Below, piece after piece: positions 56,554 to 64,000 of a stretch of 64,000 bases of DNA. Each line of letters starts with the position of its first letter. Positions within the stretch are counted from its first letter, which is position 1. The notes under the pieces are model-generated. The model did no database searches and was not told the DNA's origin. It saw nothing but the letters and a program-made list of their open reading frames with translations. The position numbers and the translations under genes were made by a program. This DNA is from Rhizobium lentis (GTDB lineage Bacteria > Pseudomonadota > Alphaproteobacteria > Rhizobiales > Rhizobiaceae), in NCBI RefSeq assembly GCF_017352135.1, contig NZ_CP071454.1, positions 4,303,001 through 4,367,000 of the forward strand, read 5' to 3'.

Positions 56554-57408
56554 TTAGGGAGCGTCAAAGGTCGGTGTCAGGTCGATCTTGCTCCATTTTT
56601 CCGAGAGCTGCCTAATCGTGCCATCCTTGGCGGCTTGCCTGATTGCGTCATCAAATTTGGCCTTCAGATCGGTCTCGCCCTTGCGCATGCCGAGTGCGAC
56701 TTCGGTAGCCAACATCGCGCCCTTCACCAGCGGGCCGGACATCATCAGATCGTCATTGCCGGGCTTGCCGAGCACGGAGGTTTCATAAACGCCGCTATCG
56801 AAACCGGCATCGATGCGCCCGGCCTTCAGATCGAGGTCGCGCTCGCCGGAATTCTTATAGGCGCGCACTGTTACGTCGGATCCGAAATAGGCGTTGATCA
56901 ACTGCTCCTGGCTGGTCGACTGGACGACGCCGACCGTCTTGCCTTTGAGGGCTTCGCCGATTGCGGCCATCACCGGATCGGCCTTGGACTTGTCGTTCAA
57001 ATTCAGCCGTTCGCCGGTCATCGGCAGAGGGGACACCGGCCCGTCCTTCAGAAGCAGGAAGCTCGCGACCCCGCTCGCGTAGGGTACGGTGAAATCGACC
57101 ACCTGCTTCCGCTTCTCGTTGATGCCGAGAGTCATCACCAGATCGATTTTTCCCGCATTGACGCTGGGGATCATCGCATTCCATTCGCCTGCGATGAGCT
57201 CGCAGTCGACTTTGGCGCGTTTGCAGAGGTCGCTGATGAGATCGACGTCGAAGCCGGCCAGCTTGCCGCTCGAATCCATGAGGTTCCAGGGCGGAAAAGC
57301 CCCTTCGATCCCGACCTTGACGTGTGTCCAGTCCTTGGCGCCGGCAGTGATTGAAGTCAGGAAGGCAATGGCGCCGAACAAAACGGCAGGCAGATTTCTA
57401 TTCTTCAT
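56554..57408 (-). CDS. polar amino-acid ABC substrate-binding protein (first)
   Basis: A 284-residue periplasmic protein with signal peptide MKNRNLPAVLFGAIAFLTSI (cleavage near AGA). The mature domain shows VKVGIEGAFPPWNLMDSSGK, GFDVDLISDLCKRAKVDCEL, NAMIPSVNAGKIDLVMTLGI and KAKFDDAIRQAAKDGTIRQL. It resembles the second binding protein of the cluster but differs through the middle, so the two are paralogues with probably different ligands. It lies 45 bases after the M28 peptidase gene in the same direction. Confidence 0.9.
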   Translation of the reverse strand: MKNRNLPAVLFGAIAFLTSITAGAKDWTHVKVGIEGAFPPWNLMDSSGKLAGFDVDLISDLCKRAKVDCELIAGEWNAMIPSVNAGKIDLVMTLGINEKRKQVVDFTVPYASGVASFLLLKDGPVSPLPMTGERLNLNDKSKADPVMAAIGEALKGKTVGVVQSTSQEQLINAYFGSDVTVRAYKNSGERDLDLKAGRIDAGFDSGVYETSVLGKPGNDDLMMSGPLVKGAMLATEVALGMRKGETDLKAKFDDAIRQAAKDGTIRQLSEKWSKIDLTPTFDAP

Positions 57409-57453
57409 TTCTGTTCCCCTTTTCGGCGGCCAAATCGCCGCTTGTTAGCTCTG

Positions 57454-59139
57454 CTATGGCTGCGAGTCCTCCAGGGCCGCATGCAAAGCCGCGTTGGCTT
57501 CCCTCAGCCCATGGACCAGGCGATTTCTCGTCTGGCGAGCATGAACGGCGTAGAAAGGCATGTCTGGCGATCCGACGGGCTGAGCGGCCAGCGCCCGTAG
57601 CCCCTCAAGTGACGGCCAGGCCGGGTGCGGGAGGGCGGAATCATGATGAAAGCGTTCGCCGCTCGTATAATTCAGCGGCACGAGATGGCGGCCGGCGCGC
57701 ATCAGCAATGCGTTGACGCGCGCCGTCTTTGCGGAAGACAGGTCCTTCATTTCCAATACCGCCTTCGCGCTGCTGCCCAACTCGTCAACTGCGTTTGCGA
57801 GGGCCGAAATGTCGATGCGACCGGAAAGCTCAGCCTGCAGTCGCGCAAGCTGTTGGCTGAGAGCCTGTGCGTAGACGGAATAGTCAAGTGGCAGGACCGG
57901 CGAGGTCAGCAGGCGCCAAAGTGTTTCCAGCACGATTCGCGTATCCCGGCTCAGATTGTCGGGATCGATGTGCTCTGCCGTGTCGTGCGGCGTGTGCCAC
58001 CACCAACCGAGCGCCGTCAGCCTTGTGACGGGGCCCGGCGGCTGATGGCTGAGGCTGCCGAACATCGAGGGGATGCCGACACCCCAGAATGAATGATCCG
58101 CGGCTCTGCCATGCCGCCTGCCCGCATGCCTTTGTCCGGTGACGTCGTCGATCACCTCAAGAGCCAGCGGCTTCAACTCGTCGCTGACACCGGAATTGGT
58201 GAGGACGGTTGCGCCCTCGCCGCCCGTGGAGTCGACGTTGACATGCACGGCGCAGCGGCGATCGAGCTCGTCGAAAAATTCATCCGCATACCAGGCCGAG
58301 CCGGAATAGCGACCGTGCGAATGGCCTGACCAGAAGCAGATGCGCAGGCCGCGTCGCCAATCACCCGCATGAAGGGCAAGCAAGCGTGCTGCCTCCAGCA
58401 TCGTCGCGTTCGCGCCGCCATTGTCCATGACGCCGAAATGCCAGGTGTCATGATGGCCCGAAAACAGTACGAACGGTTTGTCCTCGCCTGCCGGCTGAAG
58501 CTCTGCGACAAGCAGCGGCGTCCTGCGCCATCCGGTGTCGACCTCGGCCGTGAGCGTCGCACGGACCTTCTTGCCGAGCGCGAGTCTGTCGCGCAGGCGC
58601 ACTCCATCTTCCCGCGCGATGGTGCAGATCACAGTTTTCGGCAGATGGCTGCGCGTGTGTTGCGAAGGGCTGCCCCAGACCGGCGAGACGCACATTTCGT
58701 AGAGATGTTCATTCGGGCTGACATGGATTTCGCCGAGGGCGCCGGCCGCGCTTGCCAACGCGGCGACTTCCTCCGTCGCAATCCCGTCGACCAGGAGGAT
58801 CTTGCCGGCCACGTCCTTGCCGACGAGATCGGCTTCCTTGCCGTCGCCGACATATTCAAGGTCGCCGCTGATGCCCGCTGCGGCCGTCGAAACCGACATC
58901 GAATGGGTAATGCAACGGAGACTTTCGCCTTCGACCTCGACTTTCGCCGCGCCGGGCAGGCTGATGAAAGCATCATGCGACAGCAGCTGCGTCCCGTAAC
59001 CGTAGCTCTCCATCTGCGCCTGAAGATAATGAAAGCTCTCGAGCTCCTCCCGCGTTCCAGACAATTTCACCCGACGGGCAAACTCGCGGATATGCGCCAT
59101 CAGGCGTTCACGGTCGGGCTGCAAGTGCGGGTTAGGCAT
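57454..59139 (-). CDS. M28-family metallopeptidase
   Basis: A 561-residue zinc aminopeptidase-like protein without a signal peptide, so probably cytoplasmic. The M28 metal ligands can be followed: VLFSGHHDTWHFGVMDNGGANATMLEAA gives the first His and the bridging Asp, HVNVDSTGGEGAT is next, and HTPHDTAEHIDPDNLSRDT gives the last His. A protease-associated (PA)-like insert seems to lie at about 90-190 (EYVGDGKEADLVGKDVAGKI). Its stop-side neighbour is the transporter, and its start overlaps the M20 gene by 8 bases. It likely trims an imported peptide-like compound; the substrate is unknown. Confidence 0.83.
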   Translation of the reverse strand: MPNPHLQPDRERLMAHIREFARRVKLSGTREELESFHYLQAQMESYGYGTQLLSHDAFISLPGAAKVEVEGESLRCITHSMSVSTAAAGISGDLEYVGDGKEADLVGKDVAGKILLVDGIATEEVAALASAAGALGEIHVSPNEHLYEMCVSPVWGSPSQHTRSHLPKTVICTIAREDGVRLRDRLALGKKVRATLTAEVDTGWRRTPLLVAELQPAGEDKPFVLFSGHHDTWHFGVMDNGGANATMLEAARLLALHAGDWRRGLRICFWSGHSHGRYSGSAWYADEFFDELDRRCAVHVNVDSTGGEGATVLTNSGVSDELKPLALEVIDDVTGQRHAGRRHGRAADHSFWGVGIPSMFGSLSHQPPGPVTRLTALGWWWHTPHDTAEHIDPDNLSRDTRIVLETLWRLLTSPVLPLDYSVYAQALSQQLARLQAELSGRIDISALANAVDELGSSAKAVLEMKDLSSAKTARVNALLMRAGRHLVPLNYTSGERFHHDSALPHPAWPSLEGLRALAAQPVGSPDMPFYAVHARQTRNRLVHGLREANAALHAALEDSQP

Positions 59140-60556
59140 CAGCCTTCTCCGGCAATGGCGGCTTAACGTCGTCCGGGATCGGATTGACGAAAGGCGTACG
59201 CTCCAGACGCGCCCTGTGATCGGCCTTGGCAGCTTCGACCAATGCGGGGTTACCGATGAGATCGGCGGCCGTGCTCGCCATCACCTTGGCGGCGTGTTCG
59301 GTTCCCTTGTGGGCAGCCGGCAGCTTCCCTTGCGCAACCAGCTGCCAGGAATGTCCGGGCGTGCCGACAGCATAGGTAGCCCCTCGCATCTGCACGGTCG
59401 GAACCACCCAGCTGACGGTCCCGACATCGGTGGAGCCGACCAAGGTTCCGTCACCGGCATTCAACGGAAAAATCTCCTCGCAGAGCGGCTCATCCTCCTT
59501 CGGTTTCAACGCGAAACGACCATAGGACGCAGCGATATCCTCTGAATTGAAGGTCAGCTGGAACTTGCGGGCCGTTTCTCGGTCGGCATCATCGAACACG
59601 GGCGGGCCAAGCCGCTGCAGATGGGCGAACATGCACTCTTCGAGTGGTGTATTGCCAACGAGGTTGGCATCGCCGCTGACGATTTCGCTACGGACGGTCG
59701 TCTCGGTCATCAGCGCAGCACCTTCGGCAACTTTCTTGACGCGGGCAACCAGAGACAGGAGTTCCGGCAGGGTCCTTGCGCGGACGAGATAGCGTACCGT
59801 CGCGCGTGCCTGCACGACGTTAGGCGCCCCACCACCCGCGTCGGTGATGGCATAGTGGATGCGCGCGGTGGAAGGCATGTGTTCGCGCATGTAATTGACG
59901 CCTACATTCATCAGTTCCACTGCATCGAGAGCGCTGCGGCCGAGATGCGGCGTGGCGGAGGCATGCGACGCCCGCCCCGAAAAATGGAAGTTGATCTCAT
60001 TGCATGCGAGCGAGATGGGGTTGTTGACCCCGGCAAAGGCTGCCGGATGCCAGGAGATCGCGATATCTACGTCGTCGAAAACGCCGGCGCGCACCATGAA
60101 ACCCTTCGAAGAGCCGCCTTCCTCCGCGGGGCAGCCATAGTAGCGCACCCTTCCCTTCAAGCCGCTTTCGGCAAGGAAATCCTTGACCGCAGCGGCAGCG
60201 AGCATGGATCCGGCGCCCAGCATATTATGGCCGCAGCCGTGACCATTGCCGCCGTCGACCAAGGGGCGCTGCTCGGCAATACCGGCCTCCTGGCTCAATC
60301 CCGGCAGCGCATCGAACTCGCCAAGGATTGCGATGACCGGGCCACCCTCGCCCGCCTCTCCCATGACCGCCGTCGGCAACCCGGCAATGCCGCGCTCGAC
60401 ACGAAAGCCTTCCCTTTCCAGCATGCGGGCGTGCTCTTCGGCCGATTGATGTTCGAGGTAATTCGTCTCCGGAATATCCCAGATGCGGTCGCTTAACTCG
60501 AAGAACGCCGCGCGCTTTCTCTCGACGATTTCCCAAACCGCATCGGAATTTTGCAT
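59132..60556 (-). CDS. M20-family amidohydrolase, AbgB-like
   Basis: A 474-residue enzyme of the M20 aminoacylase/AbgB group. Metal and catalytic positions lie in AILGEFDALPGLSQEAGI, GNGHGCGHNMLGAGSMLAA and YGCPAEEGGSSKGFMVRAG, with SWHPAAFAGVNNPISLACNE and the lid loop INFHFSGRASHASATPHLGR after. E. coli AbgB splits p-aminobenzoyl-glutamate; related enzymes hydrolyse other N-acyl amino acids. First gene of the M20-M28-transporter cluster and divergent from the GntR regulator. Confidence 0.87.
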   Translation of the reverse strand: MQNSDAVWEIVERKRAAFFELSDRIWDIPETNYLEHQSAEEHARMLEREGFRVERGIAGLPTAVMGEAGEGGPVIAILGEFDALPGLSQEAGIAEQRPLVDGGNGHGCGHNMLGAGSMLAAAAVKDFLAESGLKGRVRYYGCPAEEGGSSKGFMVRAGVFDDVDIAISWHPAAFAGVNNPISLACNEINFHFSGRASHASATPHLGRSALDAVELMNVGVNYMREHMPSTARIHYAITDAGGGAPNVVQARATVRYLVRARTLPELLSLVARVKKVAEGAALMTETTVRSEIVSGDANLVGNTPLEECMFAHLQRLGPPVFDDADRETARKFQLTFNSEDIAASYGRFALKPKEDEPLCEEIFPLNAGDGTLVGSTDVGTVSWVVPTVQMRGATYAVGTPGHSWQLVAQGKLPAAHKGTEHAAKVMASTAADLIGNPALVEAAKADHRARLERTPFVNPIPDDVKPPLPEKADA

Positions 60557-60588
60557 GGATTTACAACTCGTCTCATATAATGGTAATC

Positions 60589-60604
60589 AAATTGGCGCCA
60601 ATTT
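60589..60604. promoter_or_regulatory. perfect 16-bp palindrome, likely GntR operator
   Basis: AAATTGGCGCCAATTT reads identically on both strands. It lies 33 bases upstream of the M20 gene and 128 bases upstream of the divergent GntR regulator, the usual place for an operator of such a pair. Assignment to this regulator is by position. Confidence 0.7.
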
Positions 60605-60731
60605 TATGCACCAATTAATTCGGGCACGCAAGCCATGAGCTGGAATATTTTTCGACGTTGTCAATCGGTGTCGTTGTTGGCCGGGGGAGAGCTATGATAG
60701 TCATCGCCGAAATTAGGCTGGGGAGGATTGC

Positions 60732-61373
60732 ATGAATTCGCTGGAAAGCGGAGCGACGGCGCAAGCACAAGAGCCGCAAACCTCCGATGTGACCGAACTC
60801 ATTCTCCAGGATATCCTCGCCGGCCGTCTCCCGCCCGGAACCTGGTTGAAGCAGATCGATCTCGAAAGGCGGTATAACTGTACGCGACCCGAGGTCCGCA
60901 GGGCTCTCGACAGATTGGTGCAGAAGCGACTGGTAGAGCATATCCCCAATCGAGGTTACCACGTCCATGAGCAAGACGGGCGCCGCGCCCAGGAGGTCAG
61001 CGACATTCGCGTCATCCTCGAAGTCGCCGTCAGCGACCGCATCGTCGCGAATGCGAGCGAGGCGGATATTGCAAACTTACGGGTTCTGGCTTCACGCTTC
61101 GACGACCTGGTGCTGAACGGCACTATGCTCGAACTTTACGAAGCCAACCTCGCCTTCCATCGCCATCTGCTCGCTCTCGCCGGCAACCAGGAACTGGTGG
61201 AGCTGATCACCGAAATTCGGCAGCGGACATCCGCAGCGCCGGTGTCGCAGTGGCGAACGCGCGCCCGCATCGAGCAATCCGGCCGCGAACATCAGCAGAT
61301 GGTCGATGCGATAGAGAGACGCGACACCGATGGTCTGATGGAGTTGACGCGCAGGCACATTCTTCAAGCCTGA
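60732..61373 (+). CDS. GntR-family regulator with FCD domain
   Basis: A 213-residue transcription factor. The N-terminal winged helix (about 18-85) has DILAGRLPPGTWLKQIDLER and RPEVRRALDRLVQKRLVEHI. The C-terminal all-helical FCD domain (about 95-213) has VRVILEVAVSDR-like helices, NLAFHRHLLALAGNQELVEL with metal-binding His, and the final REHQQMVDAIERRDTDGLME. FCD regulators bind small carboxylates or amino-acid derivatives and repress the neighbouring genes. Here that is the divergent M20-M28-ABC cluster. Confidence 0.92.
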   Translation: MNSLESGATAQAQEPQTSDVTELILQDILAGRLPPGTWLKQIDLERRYNCTRPEVRRALDRLVQKRLVEHIPNRGYHVHEQDGRRAQEVSDIRVILEVAVSDRIVANASEADIANLRVLASRFDDLVLNGTMLELYEANLAFHRHLLALAGNQELVELITEIRQRTSAAPVSQWRTRARIEQSGREHQQMVDAIERRDTDGLMELTRRHILQA

Positions 61374-61450
61374 TCGGCCTCGGTGACGCCGGCAGCTGAT
61401 GCTGGAACTAGGCATAACCGGAAATCGCTGGAGTGTGCATTTTTCACCAT

Positions 61451-61500
61451 CTCCGGCGGCGGCCTTGTGCCCTGATGCAATGGCGCCGCCTGGAGTTTTG
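61451..61500 (+). terminator. probable terminator of the GntR gene
   Basis: CTCCGGCGGCG (61451-61461) pairs with CGCCGCC-TGGAG (61484-61495) with one bulge and a 22-base loop. TTTTG follows. It lies 78 bases after the stop. Confidence 0.55.
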
Positions 61501-61545
61501 ACGCCGTGCCATCCCAAGCATCCGCAGCCGGTTGATATCCCCATA

Positions 61546-62079
61546 TCACGCACCCCGTATCGACAGCCGTCCTCCATCCGCAAGCTCATCCGCGCGTTCG
61601 TTGCCTGATATGCCGGAATGGCCCTTGCACCAGGCAATGGCTACGAGAGCGTTCCGGGATAGCTGAAGATCGACCGCTTTCCAGAGTGCCGCATTGGCGA
61701 TCGTCCGGCTTCGGGCATTCCCATTCGGATTGCTTTTCTTCCAGCCATTGTTCTTCCAGATATGCCGCCTGTCGTTGCAGCCTTTGACGGCATAGATGGA
61801 ATCCGACCAGATGGTCGCGGCTTCGCCCACTGCTTCGCTGTTGATCCACATGACTGCCTTCAAGACGGCGGTCAATTCCATCGAATTATTGGCGGAATCA
61901 CGCACCCCGCCGAAACTGGACGCGATTTCCGCAGCATCGCGATAGACGACAAAAGCCCAGCCTCCGTGCCCCGAACCGGGGTCAAAACAACCGTCCACGA
62001 AGACGTGGAGACCATGTTTGGCTTCCGGTATTCCGGCTGTCGTTGCGGGAGAGAGTAGTTCGTTGGAAATGCCTGCCAT
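61546..62079 (-). CDS. rnhA: ribonuclease H family protein
   Basis: A 177-residue RNase HI-type nuclease that cleaves RNA in RNA-DNA hybrids. The four acidic active-site residues are in LHVFVDGCFDPGSGHGGW, NNSMELTAVLKAV, IWSDSIYAVKG and GISGNERADELADGG, with the handle-like HIWKNNGWKKSNPN and the conserved His in WCKGHSG. A 25-residue N-terminal extension is present. It may be a second RNase H beside a housekeeping one elsewhere. The ATG at 62079 has GAAGGGCGG upstream. Divergent from the COQ7-like gene. Confidence 0.88.
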   Translation of the reverse strand: MAGISNELLSPATTAGIPEAKHGLHVFVDGCFDPGSGHGGWAFVVYRDAAEIASSFGGVRDSANNSMELTAVLKAVMWINSEAVGEAATIWSDSIYAVKGCNDRRHIWKNNGWKKSNPNGNARSRTIANAALWKAVDLQLSRNALVAIAWCKGHSGISGNERADELADGGRLSIRGA

Positions 62080-62209
62080 TCTAGCCGCCCTTCTCACATC
62101 CGCGCGCCCGAAGCGGACATTGGAATTGCAGCTTCCCCTTGTGTCAACTATTGACGACGGTGGCGCCGACAGCGCCTATTGCCGGTGTGAAACTGTGAGG
62201 GGCAGCGTC

Positions 62210-62806
62210 ATGGACAATCCGTTAAGCGGTGCCGGCAAGCGTGATCATGCCGTGACCGTTCGCCGTATTCTCAAGGTCAATCACGCCGGCGAATTCGGCG
62301 CAATTCGCATCTACGGGGCACAGATCTGGATGGCGCGCCGGCTGTTTCCTGAGATCGTGCCCGCACTTCGTGACATGCGGGACGACGAGATCGAGCATTG
62401 CCGCCTGTTTCGCGACGCGATGCCATCCAGGAATGCCAAGCCATGTCGCGTCATGGCGTTCTGGAGCCTCGGCGGTTATCTGCTCGGCTTCCTGACGGCC
62501 CTCGGCGGACGCAACGTGGTCTGGATCTGCACCGAGGCGGTCGAAAGCACAGTTCATCGCCACCTTGAAGATCAATTGGCCTTCCTCAAGAACCGCGATC
62601 CACAGCTTCACGGCCTCATTGCCGCGATCCAGGAAGAGGAATTGGCGCACCTCAGGGAGGCTGAAAGAAACCAGACAAAACGCGGCATCGGCCACGCCTT
62701 GCTTCTGCCAGTTGTGGCCGCGCTCACCGACCTGATGATCTGGCTCTCGACATGGGGAGACTCAAGCTGGATGCGCGCCGAAATGGCGCGCACCAGACGG
62801 GCTTAG
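62210..62806 (+). CDS. coq7: COQ7-like di-iron monooxygenase
   Basis: A 198-residue carboxylate-bridged di-iron protein. The ligand pattern is visible: HAGEFGAIRIYGAQI gives the first Glu, MRDDEIEHCRLFRDAM supplies an E-x-x-H, EAVESTVHRHLEDQ another Glu, and IQEEELAHLREAE the second E-x-x-H. Coq7 hydroxylates 5-demethoxyubiquinone, the last hydroxylation in ubiquinone synthesis; some rhizobia use this enzyme. A hydrophobic stretch VMAFWSLGGYLLGFLTALGG may anchor it to the membrane. GAGGGG precedes the ATG at 62210; the frame is open upstream without support. Confidence 0.87.
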   Translation: MDNPLSGAGKRDHAVTVRRILKVNHAGEFGAIRIYGAQIWMARRLFPEIVPALRDMRDDEIEHCRLFRDAMPSRNAKPCRVMAFWSLGGYLLGFLTALGGRNVVWICTEAVESTVHRHLEDQLAFLKNRDPQLHGLIAAIQEEELAHLREAERNQTKRGIGHALLLPVVAALTDLMIWLSTWGDSSWMRAEMARTRRA

Positions 62807-62918
62807 TGGTCTAGCTGCCCTTCTGATGCCTTTCAGTCGTCACTGGTCTCCGCTTGGCCCAAAGCCGCCATTGCTCCGGGCCAAAGACTTTAATGATCTG
62901 TAGATGGCGACGGCGAAG

Positions 62919-63290
62919 TCAGTTGTTCGCAAATCGCTTCGGAGGCTCGGCCAGGTTGATCCGGTTGCCCTCATCATCGAATAGCTGAGCCACGGCCCCA
63001 AAGTCGCCTTCCACTCTGTTGGTGAGTTGCAAGCCCTGACGCGAAAGCCTTTCGAGCTCAACCTCAAGCTCGGGGACAACGATCGTTATGATCCCGTTGC
63101 CGGCGCGTTTGTCATCCTTCCAGACCTGCAGGCCGGCCCCGCCCATGTTACGCCACTGAGCCATGCCCGGTATCGGTTTGCTATCTGCGGGACGTCCCAT
63201 GAGCTTCTCATACCAGATGAGCGCCTCGTCAAAGTTGGAAACAGTAGCGGAGGCGAAGATGCTCTGGACAGTTATTGAAGTGGTGGTCAT
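62919..63290 (-). CDS. VOC-family (glyoxalase-like) protein
   Basis: A 123-residue protein of the vicinal oxygen chelate superfamily with one pair of beta-alpha-beta-beta-beta units: FASATVSNFDEALIWYEKLM, GGAGLQVWKDDKRAGNG, ITIVVPELEVELERLSRQG and AQLFDDEGNRINLAEP, where the final Glu is a metal-ligand position. Whether it is an enzyme or a binding protein is not clear. It lies on the same strand as, and downstream of, the ECF sigma gene with a 78-base gap, so the two may be co-transcribed. Confidence 0.82.
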   Translation of the reverse strand: MTTTSITVQSIFASATVSNFDEALIWYEKLMGRPADSKPIPGMAQWRNMGGAGLQVWKDDKRAGNGIITIVVPELEVELERLSRQGLQLTNRVEGDFGAVAQLFDDEGNRINLAEPPKRFANN

Positions 63291-63368
63291 GTCGTACTCC
63301 TTGGTTTGACAAATGGATGTCGTGCCGGAGTTCTTGATTTCGACAGGCGCCGCGAAAAAACTTCGCGG

Positions 63369-64000
63369 TCAACACAATACGTTTGAGCGCTGTTCTTCGA
63401 GATGGCGTCGTTCTGCCTCGGACCAACACAATCCGATGGCGACCGTGAAAGCTTCGGCCGCCTCGACATGCCTGCCTAGATCGGCGCAAATCTGCGCGCG
63501 GGCCGTCCAATAGGGCAGGTAGTCGGCCATCCGCGGATCGGCGGCAAGCGCATGTATGTGACCAAGAGCCGCCTCTGCTTGGCCTATCCGCACGAGAGCC
63601 ACGGACCGATTGAGCGTCACGACGGGCGACGGAGCAATCCTGCCCAGCACGTCATAGAGGGAAACCAAGGCGTGCCAGTTTGAGATGCCGCTCAAACGGC
63701 GCGCGACATGGGCCGACTGGATGGCTGCCTCGATCTGGTAGCGGCCGGTCGGACCGTTTGCATTCGCCTCACGCAGGAGGCCTTCGGCGAGGCGCAATCG
63801 CTTGTGATCCCAAAGTCCGACATCCTGGCCGTCCAGCGGCACGAAGGCACCATCGGGGCTTCTGCGGGACGACCGCCGCGCCTCGCTATAAAGCATCAGC
63901 GCAAGAAGACCTTTCGGCTCAGGCTCTTGCGGAAGCAGGGATACAACCACGCTTGCAAGCCAGATTGCCTCTTGTCCAAGCGCTTGCGCCCCGTCGATGT
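63369..64000 (-). CDS. ECF sigma factor with TPR-like C-terminal domain (partial)
   Basis: The C-terminal 209 residues of a protein that runs off the right edge. The visible part is the helical extension found in the long sigma-70/ECF group with a DUF6596/TPR-like tail: LLALMLYSEARRSSRRSPDG, LLREANANGPTGRYQIEAAI, LYDVLGRIAPSPVVTLNRSV and TARAQICADLGRHVEAAEAF. The sigma2 and sigma4 DNA-binding regions are outside the window. Genes of this group often neighbour YCII and VOC proteins, and a VOC gene follows here. Confidence 0.85.
   Translation of the reverse strand, partial: IDGAQALGQEAIWLASVVVSLLPQEPEPKGLLALMLYSEARRSSRRSPDGAFVPLDGQDVGLWDHKRLRLAEGLLREANANGPTGRYQIEAAIQSAHVARRLSGISNWHALVSLYDVLGRIAPSPVVTLNRSVALVRIGQAEAALGHIHALAADPRMADYLPYWTARAQICADLGRHVEAAEAFTVAIGLCWSEAERRHLEEQRSNVLC

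Overview
This window reads as the chromosome of a Rhizobium of the R. etli / R. leguminosarum type. It is GC-rich throughout. The pointers are a CckA-type kinase beside a FliO-like gene, a rhizobial Dme-type malic enzyme fused to a phosphotransacetylase-like domain, a recA operator that fits the R. etli pattern TTG-N11-CAA exactly, a giant apolipoprotein-like protein of the GPR/RgsE family known from polar-growing Rhizobiales, and a cysteine-poor alphaproteobacterial DksA. Most of the window is ordinary core genome. The accessory-looking parts are three decayed genes in the first 9 kb and the transport/peptidase cluster near the right end.

Layout. 1-4.4 kb (minus): start of a HerA-like ATPase, an AAC(6')-like acetyltransferase, murI, a TrmJ-type methyltransferase and a FUSC membrane protein. 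4.4-8.7 kb: a decayed secreted-protein gene, icd, an acetyltransferase with two in-frame stops, a glutathione S-transferase, an AraC/GyrI regulator and a decayed LysE exporter. 8.7-12.7 kb (minus): alaS and SOS-controlled recA. 12.9-14.9 kb: pseudouridine kinase and glycosidase pair, followed by an inverted-repeat intergenic element. 15.1-19.0 kb: cckA and, divergent from it, a FliO-like gene interrupted by a one-base frameshift. 19.4-24.0 kb: DUF1062 protein, dksA, a SixA-like phosphatase, and the ycjX-ycjF pair. 24.2-28.6 kb: a secreted protein, folP-folB-folK, a DUF922 metalloprotease-like protein, a probable small RNA, a 2Fe-2S ferredoxin and a stand-alone Hpt protein.

29.0-36.1 kb is filled by one 2363-residue membrane-anchored coiled-coil protein, the likely growth-pole ring protein (GPR/RgsE). 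Its core holds thirteen consecutive 44-residue repeats, each of four 11-residue sub-repeats. The intergenic region it shares with the Hpt gene carries CtrA-like sites. CckA, which feeds the CtrA phosphorelay, is encoded about 11 kb away, so this region may tie cell-cycle control to polar growth.

36.2-47.9 kb: an isochorismatase-like hydrolase, a D,D-carboxypeptidase, a GAF-GGDEF-PilZ cyclase, an Mla-type lipid ABC operon (permease, ATPase, MCE protein, lipoprotein), a dipeptide epimerase, an MFS transporter, an LpxH-like phosphoesterase and a histidine phosphatase. Several of these act on peptidoglycan or the envelope. 48.2-53.3 kb: a methyltransferase, a berberine-bridge type FAD oxidase and dme. 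53.3-61.4 kb: a minus-strand catabolic cluster (M20 amidohydrolase, M28 peptidase, two substrate-binding proteins, two permeases and an ATPase) divergent from a GntR/FCD regulator, with a perfect 16-bp palindrome between them. 61.5-64.0 kb: RNase H, a COQ7-like di-iron protein, a VOC protein and the C-terminal part of an ECF sigma factor.

No tRNA, rRNA, CRISPR array, insertion sequence or prophage was recognised. Start codons were chosen from family alignment and visible ribosome binding sites; uncertain ones are flagged.
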